This document shows positions 33,140 to 44,485 of a stretch of DNA of 64,000 bases, in pieces. The notes beneath the pieces were generated by a model, which saw nothing but the letters and a program-made list of their open reading frames with translations, was not told the origin of the DNA and made no database searches. The stretch covers positions 81,032,564 to 81,096,563 of the forward strand of contig CM077166.1 in NCBI GenBank assembly GCA_039583875.1, given 5' to 3'. The translations under genes and the position numbers were made by a program. Within the stretch, counting starts at the first letter, position 1. Each line of letters begins with the position of its first letter. Source of the stretch: Platanthera guangdongensis. Its lineage: Eukaryota > Streptophyta > Magnoliopsida > Asparagales > Orchidaceae.

Positions 33140-33957
33140 CTTTGGGGGAGACTTGTACACTCCACTAATCACCGCAAGATGTCCAACTACCGATAGTGTT
33201 TCACAGACCACTAATAAAGGAAACAAACCTTGCGGTCGGTGGATTTGCCCACAAACACCCACAAGAACGAAACACCTGGAAATAAATCTCAGGACTTGGC
33301 AGATCGGATTCTACTCGACATTTTCTAGGTTAAAGACACGGTTGATCAACCTCTAGGAATGATTTGCAGTCCCCAAATAATCCCTAACACGCTCTACAAC
33401 AATATCTAGGAGCGGTAAAAGCCAACAACATAACATTTCGCTAAATCTCTACACGTTACAAGGTTGAGTTATCATGACAAGAACTTGCAAAATTAAATGG
33501 TCTTCTAGGAAGATTAAACATGTCTACTAATTAGCATAACCAAGTGCACAAAATTAAAGAAAGAAAACTTAACCGTTACCATCAAAATTGGACAAGGTGG
33601 AAAGAGGGTAAAGCACCACTTGTCTTGGTTTTACCGGAAAAGTCCTTTGATTCACTCCACGTCGTAGATCGGGGCAAAAGAACACGGGAGGAGTTGAAAT
33701 CTAAACAAAAATGGTCGAAAGGGGGGGGGTAGTGCCGAAAAAACCTATTGAGAAAACTCAAGGAATGGGGAAAAATTTACCACGATAGCGTAGCCCTCGG
33801 CGAGAGCTTTCCGGATCTATGTTCGGTTGAAGATTTTGAGCACCGGAGCACCATCGGCGGCCATCAAAAGATTCCCGAAAAAGAAACTCTCTCTCGCTTG
33901 CTGCTCTGGTTCGGGAGAAAAATATCGGAGAAGTTGAAGTTCGGTTCTAAAACATAA

Positions 33958-33960
<3 letters not shown>

Positions 33961-34014
<54 letters not shown>
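33961..34014. repeat. (TA)27 microsatellite in Gypsy-2 3' LTR
   Basis: There are about 54 bases of pure TA. The other LTR has only a 14-base AT run at the matching place (42560-42573). Confidence 0.97.
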
Positions 34015-34020
<6 letters not shown>

Positions 34021-34214
34021 GTTTTGTCAAAAACGGGTTATTACGAGCGGTTTCGAGGGAACTAAAAATAGAGGTCTAGGATGACTCCAAATCGAAAAGT
34101 TCCAACATGAAAGTTGTAGATCTCGTCGAGACGAACAAATTTCATGTTGACCATTGTTTTGTACGACACTGTTTTGACCCTCAAAACGGTGCCCGAACTC
34201 AGACTGTACAGACT

Positions 34215-34745
34215 ACTCAAGAGGAAATATGTTTACTCGAGATGGAGGGGTTTACTCGAGATGGAGACTCGAGATGGAGACTTTTGGAACTCGAGATAAT
34301 CATAGGAACTCGAGATAATAGGCATAGAACTCGAGTGGATCAGGTCTACTTGAGATAGTAGGCATAGAACTCGAGATAATCAATCCAACGGGCTATTTAT
34401 GAGCAGTTTCGGGAAACTCGATAGTAGAGGTCTAAGATTGCTTCAAATCGAAAAGTGTCCAACATAAGAGTTTTAGATCTCGTCGAGACAAATAAATTTC
34501 ATGTTGACCAGTTTTCCATACAACACAATTTTGACCCTAAACATAGCGCCTGAACGCTGACTGAATAGAACAACTCGAGTGGAATAGGTCTACTCGAGAT
34601 GGAGACTTTGGGCACTGGAGACAACCAACCCAACTCGAGAAAAAATAAGGCAGATCTCGAGAGAAATCCGATCTCTCGAGATCCAAGGCTGAAACTACTC
34701 GAGAAGTTGAAGGGAGGACTCGAGACTAAGCCATTCACTCGAGAT
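34215..34745. repeat. CTCGAG array, Gypsy-2 3' LTR
   Basis: About 18 copies or near-copies of ACTCGAGATGGAGAC- and ACTCGAGATAATCA-like units share the palindrome CTCGAG. It is matched by 42780-43350. Confidence 0.88.
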
Positions 34746-35246
34746 AAACAGGGGGATCACTCAAGATAACAAGGCAAAATTTTACAATTGTAGATATTGA
34801 ACAAGGAAACACGAGTTCGAAACAGAGGCTCATATGTGCGCTGAATTAAACGAAACTCACACTGTATGCGAACAATGACGCTACGATTAAAATGGCGAAG
34901 CCAAAACCTAAATCCGATGAGTCATTCCCGAGATATTAATTTTCAATGTATATAATGAACATAAATTATTCAAAACTACAATCGCGTGCCGAGACTCCAA
35001 AAATTCTCGAATTGCGAAGATTTTTGACGAGCATGCCCAAAATTACACAACTTAAATCTCAAATGCAAAATTTCCAATTACCACAAAAATTCAAGAATTT
35101 GGCCGACTCGATGGAACGGACATGGAAATGCCTTAACGGTGTTGCGCCGTCAACTCGACGTTAAAAGTAACGCCAAGACATCATAAGTATGAGGATACCA
35201 AATCCAATAAAATCATCGGAAACAAAAAAAAATCGAGAGTGTTACA

Positions 35247-35263
35247 GTCACTTCTCCTAAAAA
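35247..35263 (-). other. Gypsy-2 polypurine tract
   Basis: On the minus strand, CTTTTTAGGAGAAGTGAC lies directly before the LTR start TGTAACACTC, preceded by the Del-type phrase GGGACAAAACTTC. Confidence 0.8.
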
Positions 35264-35353
35264 GAAGTTTTGTCCCGAAATTTATCACAACTCCAAAAGC
35301 AAACTAAAAACGGGAAAATCAAACACAACCTAAAACATAGAGACATACCAGAA

Positions 35354-38300
35354 CTATGAGAAGAGGTGTGGATGATATTCTCTCATTGCTGATTCCAATT
35401 CCCACGTCGCGCTCTCGACGTCCTGGTTTCTCCAAAGAACCATGACCATAGGAATGGTCTTTCTCCATAACACACACTCTTGAGAATCCAAAATACGAAC
35501 AGGTTCTTCCACATACATAAGGTTGGGCTGAATCTGGGGCATCAAGTCGAGGACCTGACGACCACTGCGAACACACTTCCGCAACTGGCTCACATGGAAC
35601 ACATCATGGACACCAGGGAAGGTAGCAGGCAATTCCAGCCTATACGCTGAAACTTCGACGCGTTCCAGAATCTAAAAAGGTCCCACGTACCGGGGGGTCT
35701 AACTTGCGGTTCCTTACAAATCTTTTAACGCCAGACATCGGAGAAACCTTCAGAAAGACCAAGTCTCCAACGACAAACTCCAGATCGACCCTTCATTGAT
35801 TAGCATACTTCTCATAGCGCTCTTGTGCCACTCAGAGCTTTTCCCGAATATGAGTCACAGTACAATTCATCTCCTCAAGGGCTTCCGGACCAAGCAACAG
35901 TCTCTCACCAACTTCAGCCTAAAACAATGGAGTTCTACAACGCCTCCCATATAAGGACTCAAGCGGGGCCATTTGCAGACTCTCTTGATAACTATTATTG
36001 TATGCAAACTCCATGAGTCTGAGACGTTCATCCCAAGCACTACCATGATCCAAAATATAACATCTGATCATGTCTTCTACGATCTGAATTACCATTTCCG
36101 TCTGACCATTCATCTGCGGATGATAGGCGGTGGAATACCTCAAATCGGTACACAACCCCTCCAGTAATCTCTTACAAAAGCGAGACGTAAATCTGGAGTC
36201 CCGATCTGATACAATGCTAACATGCACTCCATGTAACCTGATGACCTCTTCAAGATATAGCTCAGCTATCTTCTTCATCGAATACCCAATCTTAAATGGA
36301 ACAAAGTGAGCACACTTTGTCAATCTGTCGACTATCACCCAAACAGAGTCGTGCCCATGGGGAGAATTTGGTAGACCGGTGATAAAATCCATTGAAATAC
36401 TCTCCCATTTCCAACTTGGAATATCGAGCGGTGTCAATTTACCACCAGGCCTTCTATGATCAGCCTTAACACGCTGACACGTATAACATTCTGATACAGA
36501 CTTCGCGATATCACTCTTCGTCCCCGACCACCAAACAATTTACTTTAGATCTTTGTACATTTTTGTGGAACCAGGGTGGTAGGCTACACTGGAACCATGA
36601 CTTCAACACAGATCTTAGACCGAATGTTGCTAAAGGCGGGGACACAAAATCTACGCCGATACTTCAAGTTATCCAACTCGTCCAAGGAGAAACCAGGTAG
36701 CTCTCCCTTCACCTTTCTATTCCGGAGGTGTAACAAATCCAGATCATCCTTCTGATGTGCTCGAGTAAGGGAAATCCAAGAGGGTTCTTCTACTTCTAGA
36801 CTAGCCGACGCAGTACTACTCCCAACCTCAATATCCATCAATAGGAATTCTTCCACCAAGGACTGTACCGATTGATTAAAAATTTTAGTGGTCTTTCTAC
36901 TCAAAGCACCGGCTACTACATTAGCCTTTCCTAGATGATAAAAATTTCCACTTCATAATCAGCCACATATTCTAAGCACCGATGCTGGCGTAGGTTTAAT
37001 TCCTTCTAAGTGAAGATGTACTTCAAACTCTTATGGTCCACATAGATCTTGCACATCGCTCCATACAATAAGTGTCTCCAAAGCTTCAGCGCATAAATTA
37101 CAGCAGCAAACTCCAAATCATGTGTAGGATAGTTTCTCTCATGAATCTTTAGTTGCCTTGATCCAGACGCGATCACCTTACCATCTTGCATTAAAACACA
37201 ACCAATTCCGATGTGTGATGCATCAACATACACAGCATACTCAACTCCTTAAGTAGGTAAGGTTAAAATTGGAGTAGTACATAATCTCTTCTTCAGCTCT
37301 TGGAAAGCCTCTTCACACTTATCACTCCAAATGAATGCAGTATTCTTCTGAATAAGTCTAGTTAGAGGAGCAGACAACACCGAAAACCCTTCCACGAATC
37401 TTCTATAATACCCAGCTAGGCCTAAGAAGCTCCTAATCTCCTTAGGTGTAGAACGTCTCTCCCATTCCTTCACAGCTGAAATCTTGGTCGGATATACAGA
37501 AATACCATCATTGCATATAACATGACCCAGAAAGGACACCTAGGGTAGCCATAACTCACACTTGCTCAACTTCGCATATAACTTATACTCCCTCAGGGTC
37601 GACAAAATCAAACGCAAATGCTGAGTATGCTCCTCAACATTGCGGGAATACACCAAGACATCATCTATAAACACAATAACAAATCGGTCCAAGGAATCCT
37701 TAAACACCTTATTCATCAAATTCATGAAAGCAGAGGGTGTATTGGTTAAACCGAAAGACATCATCAAAAACTCATAATGTCCATGCCATGAACCGAAAGC
37801 GGTTCGTGGAATGTCTGCCTCACGAATTCTCAACTGGTGGTAGCCTGAGCGAAGATCGATCTTTAAAAATACCGAGCTACCACGCAACTGATCGAACAAA
37901 TCATCAATCCTTGGCAGAAGATATCTATTCTTAGTGGTTACCTTATTCAATTCCCTATAATCGATGCAAAGCCTCATCGATCCATCTTTCTTCTTGACGA
38001 ACAAAACAGGAGCACCCCACCGAGAAGAACTTGGTCTAATAAAACCACACCTCAACAACTCATCGAGCTGAGTACGCAACTCATCCAACTCACGTGGAGA
38101 CATATGGTATGGTGCCTTAGCAATCGGGCGAGTACCTGGATCGAGGTCTATCACAAACTCCACCTCTCTCTCAGGAGGAAGTCTTGGAAGATTATCAGGA
38201 AAGACATCTGAAAACTCTTGCACCACAGAGACATCCTCAAGATGTGGCGTAACAAAAGATGTCTCCAGAGCAGAAATAGAAACTAAAAATGCCTCGCAAC

Positions 38301-38847
38301 CAGACTCTAAAACACAACAACCACGTACTGCGGAAATAATTGGGGAAACCCTGTCCCGAAATCCATAGACGCACATAGGTTGGCCGTTGTCCATCCTGAA
38401 ATCCAGTCGCTTAGCCTTGCACTGGATGACCGCATCATACCTGGATAGCCAGTCCATGCCCAAAATCACATCAAAATCAGCCAGATCCAAAATCATCAGA
38501 TCCTCAAAGGCCATAAAATTGCCAAGATAAATAGGGCATCTCATAACTTCTTGATTAGATATCACTAAAACACCGGAGGGAAGATTGAAATTGAAGGAGT
38601 CTCCTAATTGATCAAAATCCAGGCGATGTTTATCAACAAACCTCCGAGCCACAGAAAAATGAGTGGCACCCGAATCACAAAGAACGCGCACCCACCTATT
38701 CCGAACCTTAAACTCCCCTAAAACCGTAACATTCACAACTAAACGAACGATAACTAGGGCAAAAATGATAAATAATAAAGATAAATTAAACTGGGGCTAA
38801 CCTGATATCACTTGCGTAGAGGTTTAAGCTTCCTCGCTGGACAACAC
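35354..38847 (-). pseudogene. pol: Gypsy-2 pol (protease, RT, RNase H, integrase, chromodomain-like), broken
   Basis: Protease has [13 protein letters not shown] and ends [16 protein letters not shown] has [28 protein letters not shown] and the catalytic [10 protein letters not shown] near 37670. RNase H has [16 protein letters not shown] and [10 protein letters not shown]. Integrase has a CYTCQRVKADHRRPGG zinc end, and a core with SMDFITGLP, SDRDSRFTS and NGQTEMV as D, D, E. The tail (PVRILD, WRKTIPMVMVLWRNQ, TWELESAMREYHPHLF) is a Tekay-type chromodomain region. Protease to RNase H is one frame (37006-38736) broken by two stops, and the integrase half has several frameshifts. Upstream of the protease the same frame reads NVLSSEEA and TSTQVISG, then a stop inside a candidate 63-base intron. 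Confidence 0.92.
38739..38801 (-). other. Candidate 63-base intron at Gypsy-2 gag-pol junction
   Basis: On the minus strand the segment begins GTTAGCCCCAG after TCAG and ends TTCGTTTAG. It is T-rich and contains an in-frame TAG. Its removal joins VIS to [10 protein letters not shown] in the same frame. It is short for a plant intron, and no transcript evidence is available. Confidence 0.4.
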
Positions 38848-40028
38848 ATTCAGCTTTCCTTTTCCTTATCCTGGGTTGGTGGCGGCGACAGAGCTCGAAG
38901 TCGGGAAGGCTGCAGTGGGGGCTGAGACTGGTGGCATGTAGACTTCTGGTGCCCCTTCTTCCTGCATTGAAAGCATGTCCTTTCTTTTATCCAGCAATGA
39001 CTCACTTCATGTCCCTTCTTTGAATAGAATGAGCACACGAGCTGTCCCTTGTGTACCACTTGGATGGCGAGCACCTGTTGCTGCTTCAGGGAAGCAGTCC
39101 TCTTGAAACACCTTTCGTAAGGGTGGCCAGATCGACCACAGAAGCTACAAATCTCTCCGCGTTTATTTTTTGAAGAAGGGCCTGATGCCCTGGAGCTCCC
39201 ATCCTCAACACCTTTCCTCTTATCTTTCATCGTCGTAGCACCTCGATTCTTGGCATTTTCAATCGCCTCAACTTTCAGTGTGGCTCCCACTGCCTCAGCA
39301 AAGTTCTCTGCTATATAAGCGCATGCCAACTGCTGGGCATCACTTCTTAGTCCTCCAAGGAATCGCTTCACTCTACCCTCCTCCGAAGCTACCAAATCGG
39401 GGGCAAATCTGCTCAACTTGCTAAATTGAATCTCGTACTCGCTCACAGCGAGCTGTCTCTGCTTCAGATGTAGGAAGTTATTCATCAGGCGGTCCTGATC
39501 GACCGAGGGTAGAAACTTCTTCACCAGCATCTTCTTAAAAGATTCCCAAGAACAGCCTTCCTTCAGACTCTCTCTTTCCCAAATCCACCAACTCTTTGCA
39601 AGGACTTTTAACTGATAGGCTGCAATCATCACCTTCTGGGCTTCTAGAATTACAAAATACGAAAACATCTCCTCAATGGAGATGATCCAATCATCTAAAA
39701 TAAAAAAGTCGGCACACTTGTCATAGGTGGGAGGTCCCAACCGCTGGAAGTGCGATATGAAATTCATTTCTAGTGGTATCTCCATCGGGGGCACCAGAGG
39801 AGCAGGGGCATTGGGCACGACTTGGCCCAAGGCAGGCTCTTGCACTAAAGGTTACTGCGGAGGAGCGGCGGACAACAAAGACTGAATTTGTGATTGCATC
39901 GCAACTAACTGCCTTGATAGAGCCTCGTTACTCTGATGCAGACTCTCAATAATCGCATCACTTTGCGCACCTAATGACTCGCCCTCCGACCGGGGAGTCG
40001 ACCTCATCGCGGGACGCTTTGGCGACAT
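38848..40028 (-). pseudogene. gag: Gypsy-2 gag with three zinc-knuckle motifs
   Basis: The start is the ATG at 40028 (MSPKRPAM). A Gln/Ser-rich coiled-coil lead-in is followed by TAA at 39848-39846, then a Retrotrans_gag domain (residues about 70-230; WWIWERESLKEGCSWESFKKM, VSEYEIQFSKLSRFAPDLV). The C-terminus has three knuckle motifs in about 70 residues: CSFCGRSGHPYERC, CSFYSKKGHEVSHC with the second Cys changed to Tyr, and CFQCRKKGHQKSTC. The frame ends in TGA near 38848, and pol follows in another frame, probably through an indel. Gag would form the particle and bind RNA. Confidence 0.9.
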
Positions 40029-40681
40029 TTCTAAAAAAACAACAGACAACTCATCAAAATCCTAGCTTACAACAAAGTCACACGACTAGTTCAGACCATT
40101 CTTAAAAGACACTTGCTTACGTTACAACTTGCTCTGGGCTTTTATAATGATGTTATGTCCTACTTAGGATGATATCCTCTCATCCTATTGACTCTTGTGC
40201 CTATGATATGAATGCATGGGTTCTTTATTTATATTTAAAATCATGTGTGTACATATGTCATCATGTAAACCTTAACTTAGCGTGCGTGCTTATGCGATGA
40301 TATGCAATGTGTGCAGTGCTATGCATTCTTAAAAGGCCTTAATGCATGCATGAGCAGCGTACACATGAAATGTTATGCATCCCATACTACAAAACATTGC
40401 ATGCAACGGGAAAGGAAAACGTGCTAATGGGCACCCATGTGATGGTTGTTATGCATCCCATACTACATAACCGTCACATGTTTCCTGCTGTGGTGGATCC
40501 ATATACAAAAACATATTATGCATCCCATACTACATAATATGCCGCGTGTACTTCTTATCGTGCTATAAATGTAGTGACTATGCTTCGGTTAAGACATATT
40601 GATGACACATCGGTGTGTGTATGAAATGTCACTAAACAAGTAACACTAACATGGGAAGGTTGCTCGACCAGTTGTCAAGCA
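40029..40681 (-). other. Gypsy-2 leader with three copies of a 20-base repeat
   Basis: There is no gene. TATGCATCCCATACTACA occurs at about 40374, 40450 and 40517 (plus-strand reading), spaced 76 and 67 bases, within 330 bases of the primer site. Confidence 0.8.
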
Positions 40682-40700
40682 ACCTGGCTCTGATACCAAC
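40682..40700 (-). other. Gypsy-2 primer binding site (initiator Met tRNA)
   Basis: On the minus strand GTTGGTATCAGAGCCAGGTT follows the LTR end GGGTCGTGACA. Confidence 0.92.
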
Positions 40701-43700
40701 TGTCACGACCCGCATTTTCCCAATAATTTAATTATATCAGAGTAAGGTAAAAATATGTGCCTTGATGCCACACCGTGCAGAGGATAACTACAGGCATTCA
40801 GGAAAGACTCCAAACTCTACAGTTTTAAAAGAAAACATAAATTATTATGAATGAAATCCAGTTTAAGTTATGATGATAGTCGTATCCCTCGGCTTAGTGG
40901 ATCAACTAGTCCACGATTCAAAATATAATTATATGCTTGCGGAAGGTACTTGTTTTAAATTGACTCTAACCTCCTACAAGAGTATAAATGTCCCCGAGGA
41001 ACAACTCATGCTAAGCAGACTCTAGATTTATAACAAGTATAGGAAAATTCTTTGCGCCAATCAGGAAGATAGTGACTTCATTTTAAAAGTGATTGCATGG
41101 ATGCTTTACTAATAATAGGTTTTTTATAAGATTAAAAAATCTAACATGCAGTCCTAGCAATAAATCATCCCAGTGAGCAAGTAATCTAAACCAAACATGA
41201 GAAAACGACATCAGCTAGCAAGTGTGAAAAATAAACAATCCTGTGGGCGTCAACAACCTGACACGAACCCACAGTACTCAGTATGTCTGAACTAGGAAAG
41301 AAAACTAAAGCAACAAACTACCTCGCTACGGCAACACTGCTGTTCCGAGAGTCCAAAAACCAGCACCGCTGCCTGCTAAAGCTCCAAACCTGAGGCATTC
41401 CAAAGACAAAACACCTCAGCAAGAAGGTACAAATGGTGGAAGAAAAGTAAGCCAAAATAAGCAAAGGTCAAAAGGGGTACCAACCCCAGACCAAAAGTAC
41501 TGAAGTAAAGTACAGTAGTAAAGTAACGAAATAGAAAGAAAAGAAGTTACGTGAACCGCCATATACAACAAATCATGCCAGATACCCAAAGCAGAGGGAG
41601 AAAACAGGATTAAACCATAAGAAAGAATACTCCAAAACTTTATTAGTCATATGTGGTCAACTCTATCTAAACGGGCAGGGTGGTAACTAAAACCGGTCAC
41701 ACCCCTCACAGATGTTAAAATCTGTCTAACTGCGTGGGAGACTTGTACACTCCACTAATCGCCGCAAGATGCCCAATTACCGATAGAGTTTCACAGACCA
41801 CTAATAAAAGAAACAAAACTTGTGGTCGGTGGATTTACCCACAAACACCTGCAAGAACAAAACACCAGGAAATAAATCTCAGGACTTGGCGCATCGGATT
41901 CTACTCGACATTTTCTAGGTTAAAGACAGCTTGATCAACCTATAGGAATGATTTGTAGTCCCCAAATAATCCCTAACACGCTCTACAACAATATCAAAGG
42001 GCATTAAAAGCCAACAACATAACATTTTGCTAAATCGCTACACGCTACAAGGTTGAGTTATCATGACAAGAACTTGCAAAATTAAATGGACTTCTAGGAA
42101 GATTAAACATGTCTACTAATTAGCATAACCAAGTGCACAAAATTAAAGAAACAAAACTTAACCGTTACTATCAAAATCAGACAAGGAAGAAAGAGGGTAA
42201 ACCACCACTTGCCTTGGTTTTACCGGAAAAGTCCTCTGATTCACTCCATGACGTAGATCGGGGCAAAAGAACACGGGAGTAGTTGAAATCTAAACAAAAA
42301 TGGCCGAAGGGGGGGGGCAGTTAGGGCCAAAAAACCCTAACAAGAAAACTCAAGGAATGGAGAAAAATTTATCACGATAGCGTAGCGCTCGGCGAGAGCT
42401 TTCCGGATCTATGTTCAGTTGAAGATTTCGAGCACCTGAGTTCCGTCGGCGGCCACCGGAAGATTCAAGAAAAAGAAACTCTCTCTCTCGCTCGCTGCTC
42501 TGGTTCAGGAGAAAAATATCGGAGAAGATGAAGTTTGGTTCTAAAATCTAAGTCTAAGAATATATATATATATTTTTTATAAAAAGTTTTGTCAAAAACA
42601 GGTTATTACGAGCAGTTTTGCGGGAACCAAAAATAAAGGTCTAGGATGACTCTAAATCGAAACGTGACCAGCATGAAAGTTGTAGATCTCGTCGATATGA
42701 ACAAATTTCATGTTGACATTTTTTTGTATGACACCATTTTGACCCTGAAAACGGTGCCTAAACTCAGACTGTACAGACTTCTCGAGAGGAAATAGGTTAA
42801 CTCGAGATGGAGGGGTTTACTCGAGATGGAGACTCGAGATGGAGACTTTGGGAACTCGAGATAATCATAGGAACTCGAGATAATAGGAATAGAAGTCGAG
42901 TGGATCAGGTCTACTCGAGATAGTAGGCATAAAACTCGAGAGAATTAATAGAATGGGCTATTTATGAGCAGTTTCAGGAAAATCGATAATTGAGTTCTAA
43001 GATGGCTCTAAATCGAAAAGTGTCCAGCATGAAAGTTGTTGATCTCATCGAGACAAACAAATTTCATGTTGACAATTTTTCTATACGATACAGTTTTGTC
43101 CCTTTAAATGGCACCGAACGCCGATTGAACAGAACAACTCGAGTGGAATAGGTCTACTCGAGATTGAGAGGTTTAGTCGAGATGGAGACTTTGGGCACTC
43201 GAGACAACCAACCTAACTCGAGAAACAATAAAGCAGATCTCGAGAGAAATCCGATCTCTCGAGGTCCAAGGCTGAAACTACTCGAGAAGTTGAAGGGAGT
43301 ATTCGAGACTAAGCCATTCACTCAAGATAAACTGGGGCAGCCCTCGAGATAACAAGGCAAAATTTTACAATTGCAGATATTGAACAAGGAAACATGAGTT
43401 CGAAATGGAGGCTCATACGTGAGCCAAAATAAATGAAACTCACACCGTAGGTGAACACTGGCGCTACGATTCCAAAGGCGAAGCCAAAACCTAAATCCGA
43501 CGAGCCATTTCCGAGATATTAATTTTCAAAGTATACAATGAACATAAATTATTCAAAACTACAATCGCGCGCCGAGACTCCAAAAATGCTTGGATTGCGA
43601 AGAATTTTGACAAGCAAGACCAAAATTACAGCACTTAAATCTCAAATGCAAAATTTCCAATTACCACAAAAATTCAAGAATTTGGCCAACTGGACCGAAC

Positions 43701-43826
43701 GGACGTCGAAATGCCTTAACGACGTTGCGTCGTCAACTCGACGTTAAAAGTAACGCCAAGACGTCATAAGTATGACGATACCAAATCCAATAAAAACATC
43801 GGAAACAAAAAAATGGGGGCGTTACA
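40701..43826 (-). repeat. Gypsy-2 5' LTR, complete (3126 bases)
   Basis: On the minus strand it starts TGTAACGCCCCC and ends GGTCGTGACA next to the primer site. No gene is seen. It holds the CTCGAG array (42780-43350) and a short AT run (42560-42573). Confidence 0.93.
42780..43350. repeat. CTCGAG array, Gypsy-2 5' LTR
   Basis: It corresponds to 34215-34745, with the same CTCGAGATGGAGAC and CTCGAGATAAT units. Some CTCGAG sites are lost differently in the two LTRs. Confidence 0.88.
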
Positions 43827-44084
43827 AAGGGAGCGAAGCTGTTCTTCACTCTTTTAGATGTTGTTGAGCCAAAGATGAGTTTGAGTGACATTCTGATTGT
43901 ATCGGAGTACGTAGATGTGTTTCCGAAGGATCTTTCGAGGTTACCTCCCCATAGGGAAATAAACTTCGCTATCGAGTTGGTGCTAGGTGCGAAACCTGTT
44001 GCTCTCTCGTCATACCGAGTAGTGCCAAAGGAAATGGCGAAACTTAAGGTTCAATTGCAAGAGCTACTAGAGCACGGATATATA
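43827..44084 (+). pseudogene. Ty3/gypsy fragment, start of RT
   Basis: The plus-strand frame reads ILIVSEYVDVFPKDLSRLPP, HREINFAIELVLGAKP and VQLQELLEHGYI. This is the stretch just before the RT core in chromoviruses (DVFPEDL..LPP, LDLGYI). It stops at the TGTTGGG of the next element. Gypsy-2 abuts it on the left. It is too short to assign to Gypsy-1 or another family. Confidence 0.82.
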
Positions 44085-44485
44085 TGTTGGGTTTTGGGGA
44101 TGACACAACACTTGTGCACGCAATGAAAATAAGAACAAGAAAAATCTAAATGAGTTCGGATCTGACAATATTCATGAATCAAGAAGTAAAACATGATGTA
44201 ATAAAATTACCTTTGAGATATTAAGTATCAACTCAACCGAGATGCTCCCAAAGAATCGGGCAGGCCACACAACGGCTTGAGTCTTGAGCGCAGAAAGTAT
44301 ATCGGCACCTCTAATGTAATCCACAAGATCGGGAGAACCCGTAGCAACTTGTCACACAAGTTTTAGGTTGGGAGAGGACACTTAATGTCTCCACAGACTG
44401 CTAGATTTGTTACAGGAGAGGCGGAGGTGACACTCTCCGGGATCGGGATCGGTGAAAGGCGAAGACGGAATCACTTCCATCGGTC
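44085..44485. repeat. Unidentified LTR-like fragment
   Basis: It starts TGTTGGGTTTTGGGG inside the gypsy fragment and runs 401 bases to the Copia-2 LTR. It has no ORF. The TGTTGGG start suggests a copia LTR, but no second end was found. Confidence 0.4.

Larger units (their letters stand above)
33140..35246 (-). repeat. Gypsy-2 3' LTR, truncated
   Basis: From GGGAGACTTGTACACTCC at about 33146 it matches 41735-43826 of the other LTR. The part equal to 40701-41732 is missing; fragment X lies there instead. It holds a long (TA)n run and a CTCGAG array. No gene is seen. Confidence 0.9.
33140..43826 (-). mobile_element. Gypsy-2, Tekay/Del-like chromovirus, minus strand
   Basis: Read on the minus strand: a complete 5' LTR (43826-40701), Met-tRNA primer site, leader, gag, pol with a chromodomain-like tail, a GA-rich polypurine tract, and a 3' LTR (35246-33140) that lacks about 1 kb of its 3' end. 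The LTRs are roughly 92% identical where compared by eye. Confidence 0.92.

Noticed and set aside
44085..44485. Assignment of this piece to the Copia-2 or Copia-3 LTR family
   Set aside because: Only the TGTTGGG start is shared; the rest does not match either LTR.
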